11,369 nt of DNA from an uncultured Bacteroidales bacterium (GCA_937901185.1 CALCHR010000151.1:1-11369), one strand, 5' to 3'; counted from the stretch's first letter, positions 1 to 6,665 are shown. The notes: generated by a model from the sequence alone, not told the origin. A program made the numbers and translations.

Positions 1-395
1 GAGAAAGCTGCCGGACGGTCCCAAATAACAGGAGCAGGAGGAGTGTAACCAGTAGCAGATGCGGGGTCACGATAAGACACCATCATCTGAACAAAGAGCT
101 TCTTGGCAGACTTAGAAATAGAGCCCTTAGGATTTGCAGCGTGTGCAGCACACAGTGCGCAATCACCGCCGTAAGATCCGAGAGGATTTAGACAGCTGAC
201 TTTCATCCAACGACCGTTAGCGCCGATGGTGTGGACAGATGCAAAATCCATATCTTCATTGCAGCTGATGTTCACACGGGCAATAGCGATATCGCCATCA
301 TCCTTCAGCTTGAAAAAGCCGACCTTTGTACCGTCGCCAGAAGCCTGGGCCTGGGCAACTACCTGCTGATACTGAGCGTAAGAAAACTGTGACAT
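1..395 (-). CDS. gp32-like single-stranded DNA-binding protein (3' end cut by window edge)
   Basis: This is the first 131 residues of a probable single-stranded DNA-binding protein that would coat ssDNA at the phage fork. The ATG at 393-395 follows AAAGGAG with good spacing, and the frame is open to the window edge, so the C-terminus is missing. The best evidence is a candidate zinc site, H55-x12-C68-x10-C79-x2-C82. T4 gp32 binds zinc through His64, Cys77, Cys87 and Cys90, that is H-x12-C-x9-C-x2-C, almost the same spacing. The fragment starts MSQFSYAQYQ and contains GGDCALC. The gene follows primase by 85 bases and lies downstream of the helicase and loader, which fits a replication role. 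Its GC is clearly higher than its neighbours (35 of 60 bases at 121-180), consistent with codon choice for high expression. The family call rests on the zinc spacing and context, since overall similarity could not be searched. Confidence 0.75.
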   Translation of the reverse strand, partial: MSQFSYAQYQQVVAQAQASGDGTKVGFFKLKDDGDIAIARVNISCNEDMDFASVHTIGANGRWMKVSCLNPLGSYGGDCALCAAHAANPKGSISKSAKKLFVQMMVSYRDPASATGYTPPAPVIWDRPAAF

Positions 396-458
396 AATTG
401 ATATCTCCTTTGGTATCGTTTTTTTTATTTTTAGTTTATTTTTATCGGCGTAATCCGA

Positions 459-473
459 CATATTACAATACAA
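459..473 (-). promoter_or_regulatory. weak promoter-like motif upstream of the ssDNA-binding protein gene
   Basis: On the minus strand this reads TTGTATTGTAATATG. It matches 11 of 15 positions of the motif found before the dUTPase and MazG-like genes. It lies 64 bases before the ATG at 395, in the 85-base gap after primase. No convincing -35 element or terminator is visible in that gap. A separate promoter for an abundant ssDNA-binding protein would make sense, but this is a weak match in AT-rich DNA. Confidence 0.25.
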
Positions 474-480
474 TATAAAA

Positions 481-1452
481 TTATGAATTTTTAGCTTGAA
501 GCATAACTTGCTGAAATTCTTCGTAAGTTAACTCGTTTGGGTCTTTTTTACCAGCAGGCCAGTTAACTGTTTTCAAGATAATACGAGGGTCAATGCCTGC
601 ACGAATAGTATTAGCCATACGTCTGCCGGCTGCATCGTTATCCATTGCTAAATAAAGAACTTTAATAGAAGACTTGTTAATAGCTGCAATCTGACTTGGA
701 GACGGGTTACCAAAAGTGCCGATTGCAGGATAGCCGTATGTATAACACGTTAACACGTCGAAAGGACCTTCACAAATCATCGCTGTTTGGATATTATTTT
801 TAATAATATAGTCAAGACAATACACAGGCTTATCTTGTTCTTTATCCAAATAGAAATTTTTGTAAGCAATAGACCGACGTGGTGCCATGATAATATTACC
901 AGCAATATCAAAACATGGGAAGACTATCTGGCTAGTAGTTGGGTCATATTTTACTTGGAATAACTCACAGACTTCACGTGAAAGCTTTCGTTCTGCTAAA
1001 TATGGGTGCCAGCTTTGCAGATTGTTTAAAAAGGTTCCTGGCAGTCTGACTGGAGCTTTGTTTTGTTTTATAACGATTTCACTTTCAGTTCTAACAACTG
1101 CTTCTGAAAAAATTCCAAAATGGTTAATTAGCCATTGTTTTGCAAATTCTTCAGAACACTCAAAACATTCTGCTACGAAGTATACAAACGAACACTGAAA
1201 ATCACATGCCCAGCACTTACAATAGCCATAAGGAATCTTATCACTATCACCGACATAAATATTCATTGCAGCTGAGTGTTCGTGACCGCCTTTGTGGTGT
1301 CTGTTTGGACATGTAACAACAATGTTATCATCACCAATGGACCATGACTTAATTTCTCGAAGCTTACCATTAGTAAGTGCCATTTTAAGTTTCATAACAA
1401 CTTCATACAAAGGGGTCTCAATAATGTAGTTGTCGACTCTTAAAACTCTCAT
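481..1452 (-). CDS. DnaG-like primase (zinc finger plus TOPRIM)
   Basis: This 323-residue primase would make RNA primers for the phage fork. The N-terminal zinc ribbon has C48 and H52 (CPNRH, followed by KGGHEH) and C80/C83 in CKCWAC, as in CHC2-type primase fingers. The TOPRIM domain has the glutamate motif EGPFD (E228, D232) and the metal-binding DND (D271, D273 in AMDNDAAG), followed by KKDPNEL near residues 302-308. The length is that of a compact phage primase: there is no helicase domain fused on (unlike T7 gp4) and no long DnaB-interaction domain as in bacterial DnaG. The ATG follows AAGGAG at normal spacing, 15 bases after the helicase stop. It sits in one operon with the DnaB-like helicase and its loader, so it probably works with that helicase. 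Confidence 0.9.
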   Translation of the reverse strand: MRVLRVDNYIIETPLYEVVMKLKMALTNGKLREIKSWSIGDDNIVVTCPNRHHKGGHEHSAAMNIYVGDSDKIPYGYCKCWACDFQCSFVYFVAECFECSEEFAKQWLINHFGIFSEAVVRTESEIVIKQNKAPVRLPGTFLNNLQSWHPYLAERKLSREVCELFQVKYDPTTSQIVFPCFDIAGNIIMAPRRSIAYKNFYLDKEQDKPVYCLDYIIKNNIQTAMICEGPFDVLTCYTYGYPAIGTFGNPSPSQIAAINKSSIKVLYLAMDNDAAGRRMANTIRAGIDPRIILKTVNWPAGKKDPNELTYEEFQQVMLQAKNS

Positions 1453-1467
1453 GATTTAGCTCCTTGT

Positions 1468-2787
1468 TTAAAAAGGTGTTTCATCTGGCAATGGGTAGTC
1501 TGGTGTGACGTTATAGCTGTTTTCAAGCTCGTCAAAATCTTCTTCAGACGTAACACCATCTTCACTGTTGGACAGGTACCGATAATCACCAGTATTGAAA
1601 TCCCACAGATACTCTAACTTGCGACCATCACCACCGTCTCTTGCTTTTACAAGGTTTAGTGTTACCTTGTATGAGCCCTTATGGTTAATATCTTCTGCAT
1701 CTTGCTTATCTAGCATTAAAATAATGGTAGCGTCTTGACCAATACGGTCAGACAGTGCAATTTGAGTAGTATCTTGAGTTTTATCCTCATTCTTAGTTCT
1801 GTTCATCTGTGAAACAGAAATAATTGGGATTTGTTTTAGTACCTGTAAATTCTTGACAGCCTTAGAAATATTAGCTACCTTTTCATGTGCCACCTTTGCA
1901 CGACTATTATCCTCAAGCAAAGAATACTGGTCAATAAAAAGAATGTCTAAGTTTTCTTTTTCGATAAAAGCCTGCAAAGCATCAACTGTAGCAGGGCCTG
2001 CAATATCGTTAGGCGTCAGAACTTTGATTGCACCATAAGAAGAGCATGCCAAACTATCCAAGTAATTCTTATAGAAATCTTTGTAGTATAGGTCACCACG
2101 TGAAATTTTGCGGTTATCGATCTTACCCAGCAGGGTATCAATACGGTATGCAACCTTATCTACAGACATCTCACCTGAATAAATACCGACAGTTAAACCT
2201 TGTCGCGAAGCTGCGGCTGCAATAGTCAGCAAAAGCCACGATTTACCAACACCAGTTCTAGCTGCAATAACCATATTTTCATTTCTACGGTCGATGCCTG
2301 TAATAATCTTATCTAATTCAGGAAAGCCGGTTGAAATAAAATACTTAGACTGATTGGCAATCATATCGAGATAACGCTCATACCGAGAGGTATCTTTCAT
2401 AATATCGGTACACTTTAGTGCAGAGCCAATATGCAGCTTTTCTACTGACTCAAGAAAATACTTTGTGGCACCTGCTGTGTCATCTGCTTCGAGCAACTTT
2501 TTAATACCATTGAAGCGAGATGCCAAATAGCTCTGGTTATAGTCATTATAAAGCTGCTCGATTAGGTAATTATCAGGTTCACTCACATCCTGAATTACAA
2601 ACTCAGGGAAAGAAGCAAGAAAGGTCAAACGGTCAGGCACAGTATGATACAAGTCATAGTGTGTCTTAATAAAGTTAAACTCGTTCTGGTAATTAAAGAA
2701 ATATTCTACGGTTAGATTGTTTAAAGTTATGAAAGAATAATCTTTATTTTGCAGAATCTTATTTAAGATCTGAAACTGTGATGTCAT
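1468..2787 (-). CDS. DnaB-like replicative DNA helicase
   Basis: This 439-residue protein is a DnaB/RecA-fold hexameric helicase that would unwind DNA at the fork using ATP. The Walker A loop is AARTGVGKS at residues 175-183. Walker B is DILFIDQYS at 281-289, with D286. The later SVSQMNR (Q327) fits the RecA-fold motif 3 glutamine. DRIGQDATIILML (347-359) and KARDGGDG (381-388) follow the usual C-terminal pattern of DnaB proteins, including the arginine/lysine-rich segment near the subunit interface. The N-terminal 110 residues, with PDRLTFLASFPEF at 51-63, resemble the DnaB N-terminal domain. An acidic tail ends the protein. The ATG has GGAGG upstream and overlaps the loader gene's stop as ATGA, which suggests translational coupling of the two partners. 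Confidence 0.92.
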   Translation of the reverse strand: MTSQFQILNKILQNKDYSFITLNNLTVEYFFNYQNEFNFIKTHYDLYHTVPDRLTFLASFPEFVIQDVSEPDNYLIEQLYNDYNQSYLASRFNGIKKLLEADDTAGATKYFLESVEKLHIGSALKCTDIMKDTSRYERYLDMIANQSKYFISTGFPELDKIITGIDRRNENMVIAARTGVGKSWLLLTIAAAASRQGLTVGIYSGEMSVDKVAYRIDTLLGKIDNRKISRGDLYYKDFYKNYLDSLACSSYGAIKVLTPNDIAGPATVDALQAFIEKENLDILFIDQYSLLEDNSRAKVAHEKVANISKAVKNLQVLKQIPIISVSQMNRTKNEDKTQDTTQIALSDRIGQDATIILMLDKQDAEDINHKGSYKVTLNLVKARDGGDGRKLEYLWDFNTGDYRYLSNSEDGVTSEEDFDELENSYNVTPDYPLPDETPF

Positions 2788-3467
2788 GCATTATCCTCCA
2801 ACTTTAAAAATCTTTTATCAGCGCCAAACAGCTCAATATCTGTTGACATATTAGCAATTCTACTGGTAAGACGCTCACCAAGAGCTGTATATAACTGCTG
2901 CCTGTTGAGATTAGATGTATAGATGTTTGACTTACCCAAAGCAAGCCGATTATCAATAATATTTAGCAAGTGTGTTAGCTCAAACTCTGAACCCATTTTT
3001 GCAGCAATATCATCCCAAATAACCAGGTCGGCTTCAAGCACATTGTCTTTGATGTACTCTACATAGCTACTTCTTGTTGTGATATTATCTTTGAGTGCCA
3101 ACAGAAACCGAGGCACGCTTATGAACAGCACACGACACTTACCGTCTGTACGAGCCCAAATTTTATCAAAGTAGGCCTCGACAAGACGAATACTCCAAGA
3201 GCTTTTACCATTACCGCAATTAGCAGAATGTAAATATAAGTTTTTACCTTCTGAGATAAACTTAACAATATCCTGCTCAATCGCAGCAAGTTTTTGAAAC
3301 TGCTCTAGGTCAGTTCCATCTGGGTCAATTTTCAAGACAATGTGTTGTTTTTGGCTCTCTGTCATTAGTGCAGCAGAATAGAGCGTGTCCATTTTATACT
3401 TTCGTAAACAAAAGTCTTTGTCGCAATCTTTGTGATTGCAACGATCAAATAAAAAGCACTTAGACAT
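2784..3467 (-). CDS. DnaC-like AAA+ helicase loader
   Basis: This 227-residue protein resembles DnaC/DnaI-type AAA+ ATPases that open and load the DnaB ring. The P-loop ANCGNGKSS (82-90) has alanine where the first glycycine of the classical GxxxxGK[ST] would be. Walker B is DLVIWDD at 147-153. GERLTSR (197-203) is a plausible arginine-finger region, and YTSNLN (183-188) a likely sensor 1. Four cysteines near the N-terminus (C4, C10, C15, C20) may bind zinc, which recalls the N-terminal helicase-contact domains of DnaI-type loaders. The start has a strong GGTGGAGG site. Its stop overlaps the helicase ATG by four bases (ATGA), and it begins 22 bases after dUTPase. The gene pair loader-helicase is a common phage arrangement. 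Confidence 0.85.
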   Translation of the reverse strand: MSKCFLFDRCNHKDCDKDFCLRKYKMDTLYSAALMTESQKQHIVLKIDPDGTDLEQFQKLAAIEQDIVKFISEGKNLYLHSANCGNGKSSWSIRLVEAYFDKIWARTDGKCRVLFISVPRFLLALKDNITTRSSYVEYIKDNVLEADLVIWDDIAAKMGSEFELTHLLNIIDNRLALGKSNIYTSNLNRQQLYTALGERLTSRIANMSTDIELFGADKRFLKLEDNA

Positions 3468-3489
3468 AGGTCCTCCACCAAAAGTTTAC

Positions 3490-4017
3490 TTATACGCCAG
3501 TTGAGCCAAAGGCACCTTCACCGCGGTTAGAAAAAGCAAAATCGGCATAGAAGTCTTCAAAAGACACATCTTCATATACTTCTACAACGGAAGTATCAAT
3601 AATACGCGGAATAAACTGAACAGCCTTAGAACCAAGCGGCAGCTTTACTGCTCTATTTGTGGTATTAATCAAAGAAATGTGAATAATACCCTGGTAATTA
3701 GCGTCAACAGTTGCAGCACCATACACAAGACCATGCTTAGTAGCAATGCCAGACTTATTCTGTGCCTCAAGAGCTACATTCGGCTCAATACGACTACGCA
3801 CGCCTGAAGGAATATTCACACGTCCATGCTCAGGTACAATGATATACCAACCGTCAGCGGCACACTCAAGATATGCATTGTGTGGCTGGTTCTTTTCGGA
3901 GAAAGCTCTACCAAAAGCATCGGAATACTCAGGGATAAAGAAATCGATGCCAGCGTTACCATAGTCTCTTTCAGGCTTTTTTACGGTAAAGCCAGGCTCA
4001 ATCAAAAATTTAATCAT
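3490..4017 (-). CDS. dUTPase (deoxyuridine triphosphate nucleotidohydrolase)
   Basis: This trimeric-type dUTPase hydrolyses dUTP to dUMP and pyrophosphate. That keeps uracil out of DNA and supplies dUMP. All five family motifs are visible in the 175-residue protein: NAGID (21-25), NKSGIA (87-92), GLVYGAATVDANYQG (96-110, with catalytic D105 and Y108), AVQFIP (132-137) and NRGEGAFGSTG (164-174). Around residues 32-62 there is a longer insert than in minimal dUTPases. The longest open frame begins at a TTG at 4032, but its next codons are the ribosome-binding site itself (TTTGGAGTG), so the ATG at 4017 is chosen. A promoter-like motif lies 27 bases upstream. This is the first gene of the replication operon; functionally it belongs with the nucleotide genes. 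Confidence 0.93.
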   Translation of the reverse strand: MIKFLIEPGFTVKKPERDYGNAGIDFFIPEYSDAFGRAFSEKNQPHNAYLECAADGWYIIVPEHGRVNIPSGVRSRIEPNVALEAQNKSGIATKHGLVYGAATVDANYQGIIHISLINTTNRAVKLPLGSKAVQFIPRIIDTSVVEVYEDVSFEDFYADFAFSNRGEGAFGSTGV

Positions 4018-4043
4018 GTAATCACACTCCAAATAATAGTTTA

Positions 4044-4058
4044 CAAAATATAATACAG
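4044..4058 (-). promoter_or_regulatory. candidate promoter (class B motif) of the dUTPase-loader-helicase-primase operon
   Basis: The minus strand reads CTGTATTATATTTTG, 14 of 15 bases identical to the motif before the MazG-like gene. In both places it ends 27-28 bases before the ATG. It contains TATTAT, a 5/6 match to a bacterial -10. TCGACA, 18 bases farther upstream, is a 5/6 match to a -35. The terminator at 4092-4120 sits just upstream, so a promoter is expected here. Confidence 0.55.
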
Positions 4059-4091
4059 CAAAACTTTTAAAAGTGTCGAATAAAACAAAAA

Positions 4092-4120
4092 ATCGCTTGG
4101 CAGTTTTTCTACCAAGCGAT
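4092..4120 (-). terminator. rho-independent terminator
   Basis: A perfect 9-bp stem (ATCGCTTGG at 4092-4100 with CCAAGCGAT at 4112-4120) has two more pairs inside a mismatch and a five-base loop. Read on the minus strand it is followed by TTTTTGTTTT. It would end transcripts coming from the nucleotide-metabolism operon, or a short transcript started at the motif at 4222-4231. Confidence 0.85.
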
Positions 4121-4128
4121 AAAACAAT

Positions 4129-4194
4129 TTAACTATAAAAATAAAGAAAGAAAAGGTATAGTTTAGGTATTGTTTTTGTATCGTTTGGTATCAT
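4129..4194 (-). CDS. possible 21-codon micropeptide ORF in the intergenic region
   Basis: An ATG at 4192-4194 opens a 21-codon frame that ends in TAA just before the terminator. The peptide begins MIPNDTKTIPK and ends in an aromatic, hydrophobic run (LYLFFLYFYS) that could sit in a membrane. The ATG lies 28 bases after a TGCTAAATTA motif, the same spacing as the two larger genes with that motif. No Shine-Dalgarno sequence is visible. The upstream leader contains a 7-bp hairpin (arms 4200-4206 and 4212-4218). Translation is therefore doubtful, and the stretch may instead be a short RNA of about 125 nt or a purely regulatory region. Confidence 0.25.
   Translation of the reverse strand: MIPNDTKTIPKLYLFFLYFYS
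4155..4191. repeat. helically phased GTAT repeats
   Basis: On the plus strand GTAT starts at 4156, 4167, 4178 and 4188, giving steps of 11, 11 and 10 bases, or about one helical turn. Three of the four copies are GGTAT. The second half, TTTGGTATC followed by TT one base later, recurs at 409-420, just upstream of the ssDNA-binding protein's ribosome-binding site. This spacing fits protein contacts on one face of the DNA, as in an operator or iteron. Short AT-rich repeats can arise by chance. Confidence 0.4.
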
Positions 4195-4221
4195 TAAACA
4201 AAGCTTTTATCAAGCTCTATT

Positions 4222-4231
4222 TAATTTAGCA
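4222..4231 (-). promoter_or_regulatory. candidate promoter (class A motif TGCTAAATTA) in the intergenic region
   Basis: The minus strand reads TGCTAAATTA, identical to the motifs before the ADP-ribosyltransferase-like gene and the 599-residue orphan gene. TG-N-TAAATT resembles an extended -10. No good -35 is visible. Unlike the other two copies it has no full-size gene before the next terminator. Confidence 0.4.
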
Positions 4232-4235
4232 CATT

Positions 4236-4415
4236 TTATTTTCTGTTTTTATCCCAACTTCGCAAAGACTTCTGCGGTGGTGACTGTCCACCGCTGCGAG
4301 AATACTGCATGTACTCATTTAAAGCTTCTTTGCAGTATCTAGGATTTCGTGCGACCATGCACCCACCACCAGACGTGGCAAATCGACAAAAATTACATTT
4401 AGTTAGTTGTTGCAT
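4236..4415 (-). CDS. small cysteine-rich protein, unknown function
   Basis: This 59-residue protein has four cysteines (C7, C10, C19, C28) in a CxxC-x8-C-x8-C pattern, suggesting a small zinc-binding fold. NPRYCKEALNEYMQY follows, and the tail is basic with serines. The ATG at 4413-4415 is chosen over an in-frame TTG two codons earlier, because AGGA is only three bases from the TTG but nine from the ATG. That AGGA overlaps the upstream nuclease-like gene's TGA, so translation is probably coupled. It is the last gene of the nucleotide operon. I do not recognise a named family; a DNA- or RNA-binding accessory protein is possible but is a guess. Confidence 0.65.
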   Translation of the reverse strand: MQQLTKCNFCRFATSGGGCMVARNPRYCKEALNEYMQYSRSGGQSPPQKSLRSWDKNRK

Positions 4416-4427
4416 AATCAAAAATCC

Positions 4428-5147
4428 TCATATGTATTTTTGTTTAGCTCTTAAAAATTTTACTGATAGTGGTCCAATAAGCTTGGCTTTTACACCTTTG
4501 TTGTTCTCAATATGTACGCCGACAACATAGCCAAAGGTTGCTCGTTTCTTTACCAGACACAGACATAGAGGTGCTGTATGCAATGCCTTTACTTGAGGTA
4601 ACTCGTTAAAAGCATCTAAAAAATCTTTTTCTACAAAATTACTGGGATCTATAGTATAGTCCAAAGTTGCTTCACCAGGAAATTTAGATGCTGTGGTTTC
4701 CCAGCACATTTTCGCTTCAAAAGTATAACCATCTTGGTTTTTAAAATCGGGTTCTCGTAACTCTTTTTTCGAGAGTATTCTACCAAGGCCGCTATGTGTA
4801 TCATTATAATACTGCAAGCCATATACTGGCCCAAATTCTTGAAGCAGTGCCTCTTCTACGTAGTGTCCATCATTAGCAAAAACTGTAAAATGCTTAACTG
4901 ACCTATCTAAATCTTGTTGATTGTTTAATGGCTGCTTGTTTCTATAAAGAGCCTGAACAACCAGTTTTCTATCATCAGATAGCCCGTAAGCTGGACAATA
5001 TTGATAAAAATGACTAGCAGTATAGGCTATTTTTAAGTTTTTACTTTTATTGTTTTCATCTGATTCAAGATATTCTATAATATCAGCAAATGGAATATCA
5101 GTATCCCAGCTCCATACGCCTGGAAGTTCTTTACATAATTCTTGCAT
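4428..5147 (-). CDS. candidate PD-(D/E)XK nuclease-fold protein
   Basis: This 239-residue protein is not one I recognise by family. Its core has P133-D134, ten residues, then E144-A-K146 (EPDF, then TFEAKM). That is the metal-binding signature of PD-(D/E)XK nucleases, and E99 or E104 in a preceding helix could be the extra acidic residue. A nuclease acting on host or phage DNA is the natural inference, but the motif is short and the fold has not been tested. The longest frame starts at 5183, but the ATG at 5147 is preferred. It follows GGAGG with six-base spacing and overlaps the DHFR stop as TAATG. It sits among nucleotide-supply genes, so a role in degrading host DNA to recycle nucleotides is one possibility, and DNA repair or restriction are others. 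Confidence 0.6.
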   Translation of the reverse strand: MQELCKELPGVWSWDTDIPFADIIEYLESDENNKSKNLKIAYTASHFYQYCPAYGLSDDRKLVVQALYRNKQPLNNQQDLDRSVKHFTVFANDGHYVEEALLQEFGPVYGLQYYNDTHSGLGRILSKKELREPDFKNQDGYTFEAKMCWETTASKFPGEATLDYTIDPSNFVEKDFLDAFNELPQVKALHTAPLCLCLVKKRATFGYVVGVHIENNKGVKAKLIGPLSVKFLRAKQKYI

Positions 5148-5656
5148 TAAAAACCTCCTGCGAGAGTCTTTGCATACGTACAAAAGTTTACTTTGATATC
5201 ATCGTTATCTAAAGTATTTCCAGATATCCAAGTTAGCTTAAATCTTTTGTCTTTATCTAAGTTTGGAAAAAAGACCGTACCATTACCAACAGCATCTGCT
5301 TTGGTAACTAGGACCTCATCATAGTGAGGTAGAAATAATTCATAAATCTGCGCCCCACCAATGACAAAAACATCCTGTGTCTTAGCTAGCTCTTTTGTTA
5401 ACTTCAGTAAGTCTTCAAAGCTATTTACACAATAGCAATCATCTCGATTATTTTCAGGCGAACAAAGACATATAGTAGACCGTCCAGGCAGTGGTTTACC
5501 TCCTGGAAAGCTTTCTAGCGTTTTGCGCCCACATACAACAATTTTGTTTTTAGTTGTCTGTCTAAAGAACGCCATGTCTTTTGGTAAGTTAAAAAGTAGA
5601 TCGTTATTACGACCAATTGACCATTCACGGTCTACGCATACAATAGCTTTAAGCAC
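5147..5656 (-). CDS. dihydrofolate reductase
   Basis: DHFR reduces dihydrofolate to tetrahydrofolate with NADPH. The 169-residue reading has the family pattern throughout: AIVCVDREWSIGRNNDL (4-20), NLPKDM with the catalytic acidic D27, CGRKTLESF (42-50), PLPGR (55-59) and the NADPH-binding IGGAQIYE (99-106) followed by LFLPHYDEV. The start is a judgement. A GTG at 5654-5656 lies one base after the dCMP deaminase stop with GGGGGA upstream, and places the first strand where DHFRs normally begin. An ATG at 5701, preceded by AAAAGGA, would add 15 residues unlike any DHFR and overlap the deaminase by 44 bases. DHFR is needed when folate is oxidised by thymidylate-synthase chemistry, which matters for the neighbouring enzyme at 6672-7517. 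Confidence 0.93.
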   Translation of the reverse strand: MLKAIVCVDREWSIGRNNDLLFNLPKDMAFFRQTTKNKIVVCGRKTLESFPGGKPLPGRSTICLCSPENNRDDCYCVNSFEDLLKLTKELAKTQDVFVIGGAQIYELFLPHYDEVLVTKADAVGNGTVFFPNLDKDKRFKLTWISGNTLDNDDIKVNFCTYAKTLAGGF

Positions 5657-5657
5657 A

Positions 5658-6098
5658 CTATTCCCCCAGTCTGTACAAAATGCCGTCTGCAAATCGTTCA
5701 TATCTAATTCCTTTTCTAGTTATGATACGGTTGATGCCAGCATTCTTTATAAGTCGTAAACATATCTCACAAGGCAAGGTGTCAATGTGCTCGCTATTTG
5801 TTCGAACATCCCATCCGGCAAGATATAAATCTGCACCGACCATCTCTTTACGACTAGCAGAAATAATGGCATTCTGTTCTGCATGCACAGCTGGACAAGA
5901 ACAATACTCATCCATATCACCGGTACCTTGTGCTTTAGTACATGAAACACAATGGGCCTCACCTCTTGGAGGCCCATTGAATCCAGTTGCAACAATTTCA
6001 TCGCCATTAACGATTACGGCACCATAGTGCTTTTTTAGACAGGTAGATTTATTTGCTACCGCGAGTGCGATATTCAAGTAATATTCTGTTTTTGTCAT
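5658..6098 (-). CDS. deoxycytidylate (dCMP) deaminase
   Basis: This zinc enzyme of the cytidine deaminase fold converts dCMP to dUMP. In the 146-residue protein the catalytic zinc site is HAE (H72, E74) with PCEIC (C110, C113). GFNGPPRG (39-46) and the cysteines C50, C53, C66 and C68 are typical of phage and eukaryotic dCMP deaminases, which often carry a second zinc. TxYYLNIALAVANKSTCLK near the N-terminus also fits. The ATG follows GAGGTG. Its stop is one base from the preferred DHFR start. In T4 this enzyme is allosterically controlled by dCTP and dTTP; whether that holds here cannot be told. If the neighbouring thymidylate-synthase homologue makes 5-substituted dCMP, the deaminase might also see that product. 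Confidence 0.93.
   Translation of the reverse strand: MTKTEYYLNIALAVANKSTCLKKHYGAVIVNGDEIVATGFNGPPRGEAHCVSCTKAQGTGDMDEYCSCPAVHAEQNAIISASRKEMVGADLYLAGWDVRTNSEHIDTLPCEICLRLIKNAGINRIITRKGIRYERFADGILYRLGE
5951..5978. repeat. perfect 10-bp inverted repeat inside the dCMP deaminase gene
   Basis: AATGGGCCTC at 5951-5960 pairs fully with GAGGCCCATT at 5969-5978 around an eight-base loop. Six of the ten pairs are G-C, which is strong for this AT-rich genome. It falls on the codons for the conserved NGPPRGEAH segment, so it may be a by-product of the protein sequence, or an mRNA hairpin affecting translation or decay. There is no T tract, so it is not a terminator. Confidence 0.5.
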
Positions 6099-6116
6099 AA
6101 AGCACCTCTACAAAAT

Positions 6117-6665
6117 TCAATCGTTATAGTAAAACCGTAAAAAATACTTGTTTTCCTTAAACCACACAAAGAATGTCTCTTCACCAAGCTCTACAAGGCG
6201 ATTAATTAAAAATTCAACTAAATTTGCTGACTTTTCATGCATAATGCGCTTACCAACACATTTAGTTATCCAGTAGTTTGAAAGCATCTCTGGCTTCCAG
6301 TCTTTCGGATTATAAGCCTTGCTGGCACCTAGCATATCACAGAAACTTTCAATAACATAGTTATACGGCATTTTCATAGGAATGATAGTACCGTCTTCAT
6401 CCTCATCCCACCAGTATTGAAAATGGTGCTTATTAGTATGATAATGATGAATCCAGCTAGGTGAGTATCCAAGAGCTTCTCGTGCATTTTGATGTGGACT
6501 TCTCTTACCTGAGTAATACTTACAAATAAGCATTTCTGTAAATGAATATTTACTAAGGTCATGCAATAGTCCTTGTTTATACAGGCCCATTTTAAAACAG
6601 GCCTGTCGTACATATTTTCTATGTGTATGTACAGTTTTCAGATGCTTAAACAAATTAGTCATCAT
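6117..6665 (-). CDS. DUF5662-like HD-type putative phosphohydrolase
   Basis: This 182-residue protein matches the pattern I know as DUF5662, small proteins frequent in phages of Firmicutes: THRKYVRQACFKMGL, then LLHDLSKYS (H35, D36), GYSPSWIHH (66-74) and NKHHFQYWW (78-86), with D110 further on. The HD pair and the following histidines resemble the metal ligands of HD-domain phosphohydrolases. A hydrolase acting on nucleotides is plausible given the neighbours, but no substrate can be inferred from the sequence. The gene starts 6 bases after the thymidylate-synthase-family gene's stop with ATGATG. No clear Shine-Dalgarno sequence precedes it, so translation probably depends on ribosomes arriving from upstream. 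The second ATG (6662) is equally possible. Confidence 0.75.
   Translation of the reverse strand: MMTNLFKHLKTVHTHRKYVRQACFKMGLYKQGLLHDLSKYSFTEMLICKYYSGKRSPHQNAREALGYSPSWIHHYHTNKHHFQYWWDEDEDGTIIPMKMPYNYVIESFCDMLGASKAYNPKDWKPEMLSNYWITKCVGKRIMHEKSANLVEFLINRLVELGEETFFVWFKENKYFLRFYYND

Noticed and set aside
421..480. Possible terminator after primase (TGTCGG with CCGATA)
   Set aside because: The stem is only six pairs including a G-T, and no T tract follows on the minus strand.
4018..4032. TTG start for dUTPase at 4032
   Set aside because: The codons after it are the ribosome-binding site for the ATG at 4017.
5657..5701. ATG at 5701 as the DHFR start
   Set aside because: It adds 15 residues unlike DHFR and overlaps the deaminase by 44 bases. 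The GTG at 5656 with GGGGGA fits the family length. The ATG does have an AAAAGGA upstream, so it remains an alternative.
6585..6606. Repeated ACAGGCC inside the DUF5662-like gene
   Set aside because: It is only a seven-base direct repeat in coding sequence, with no consistent context.
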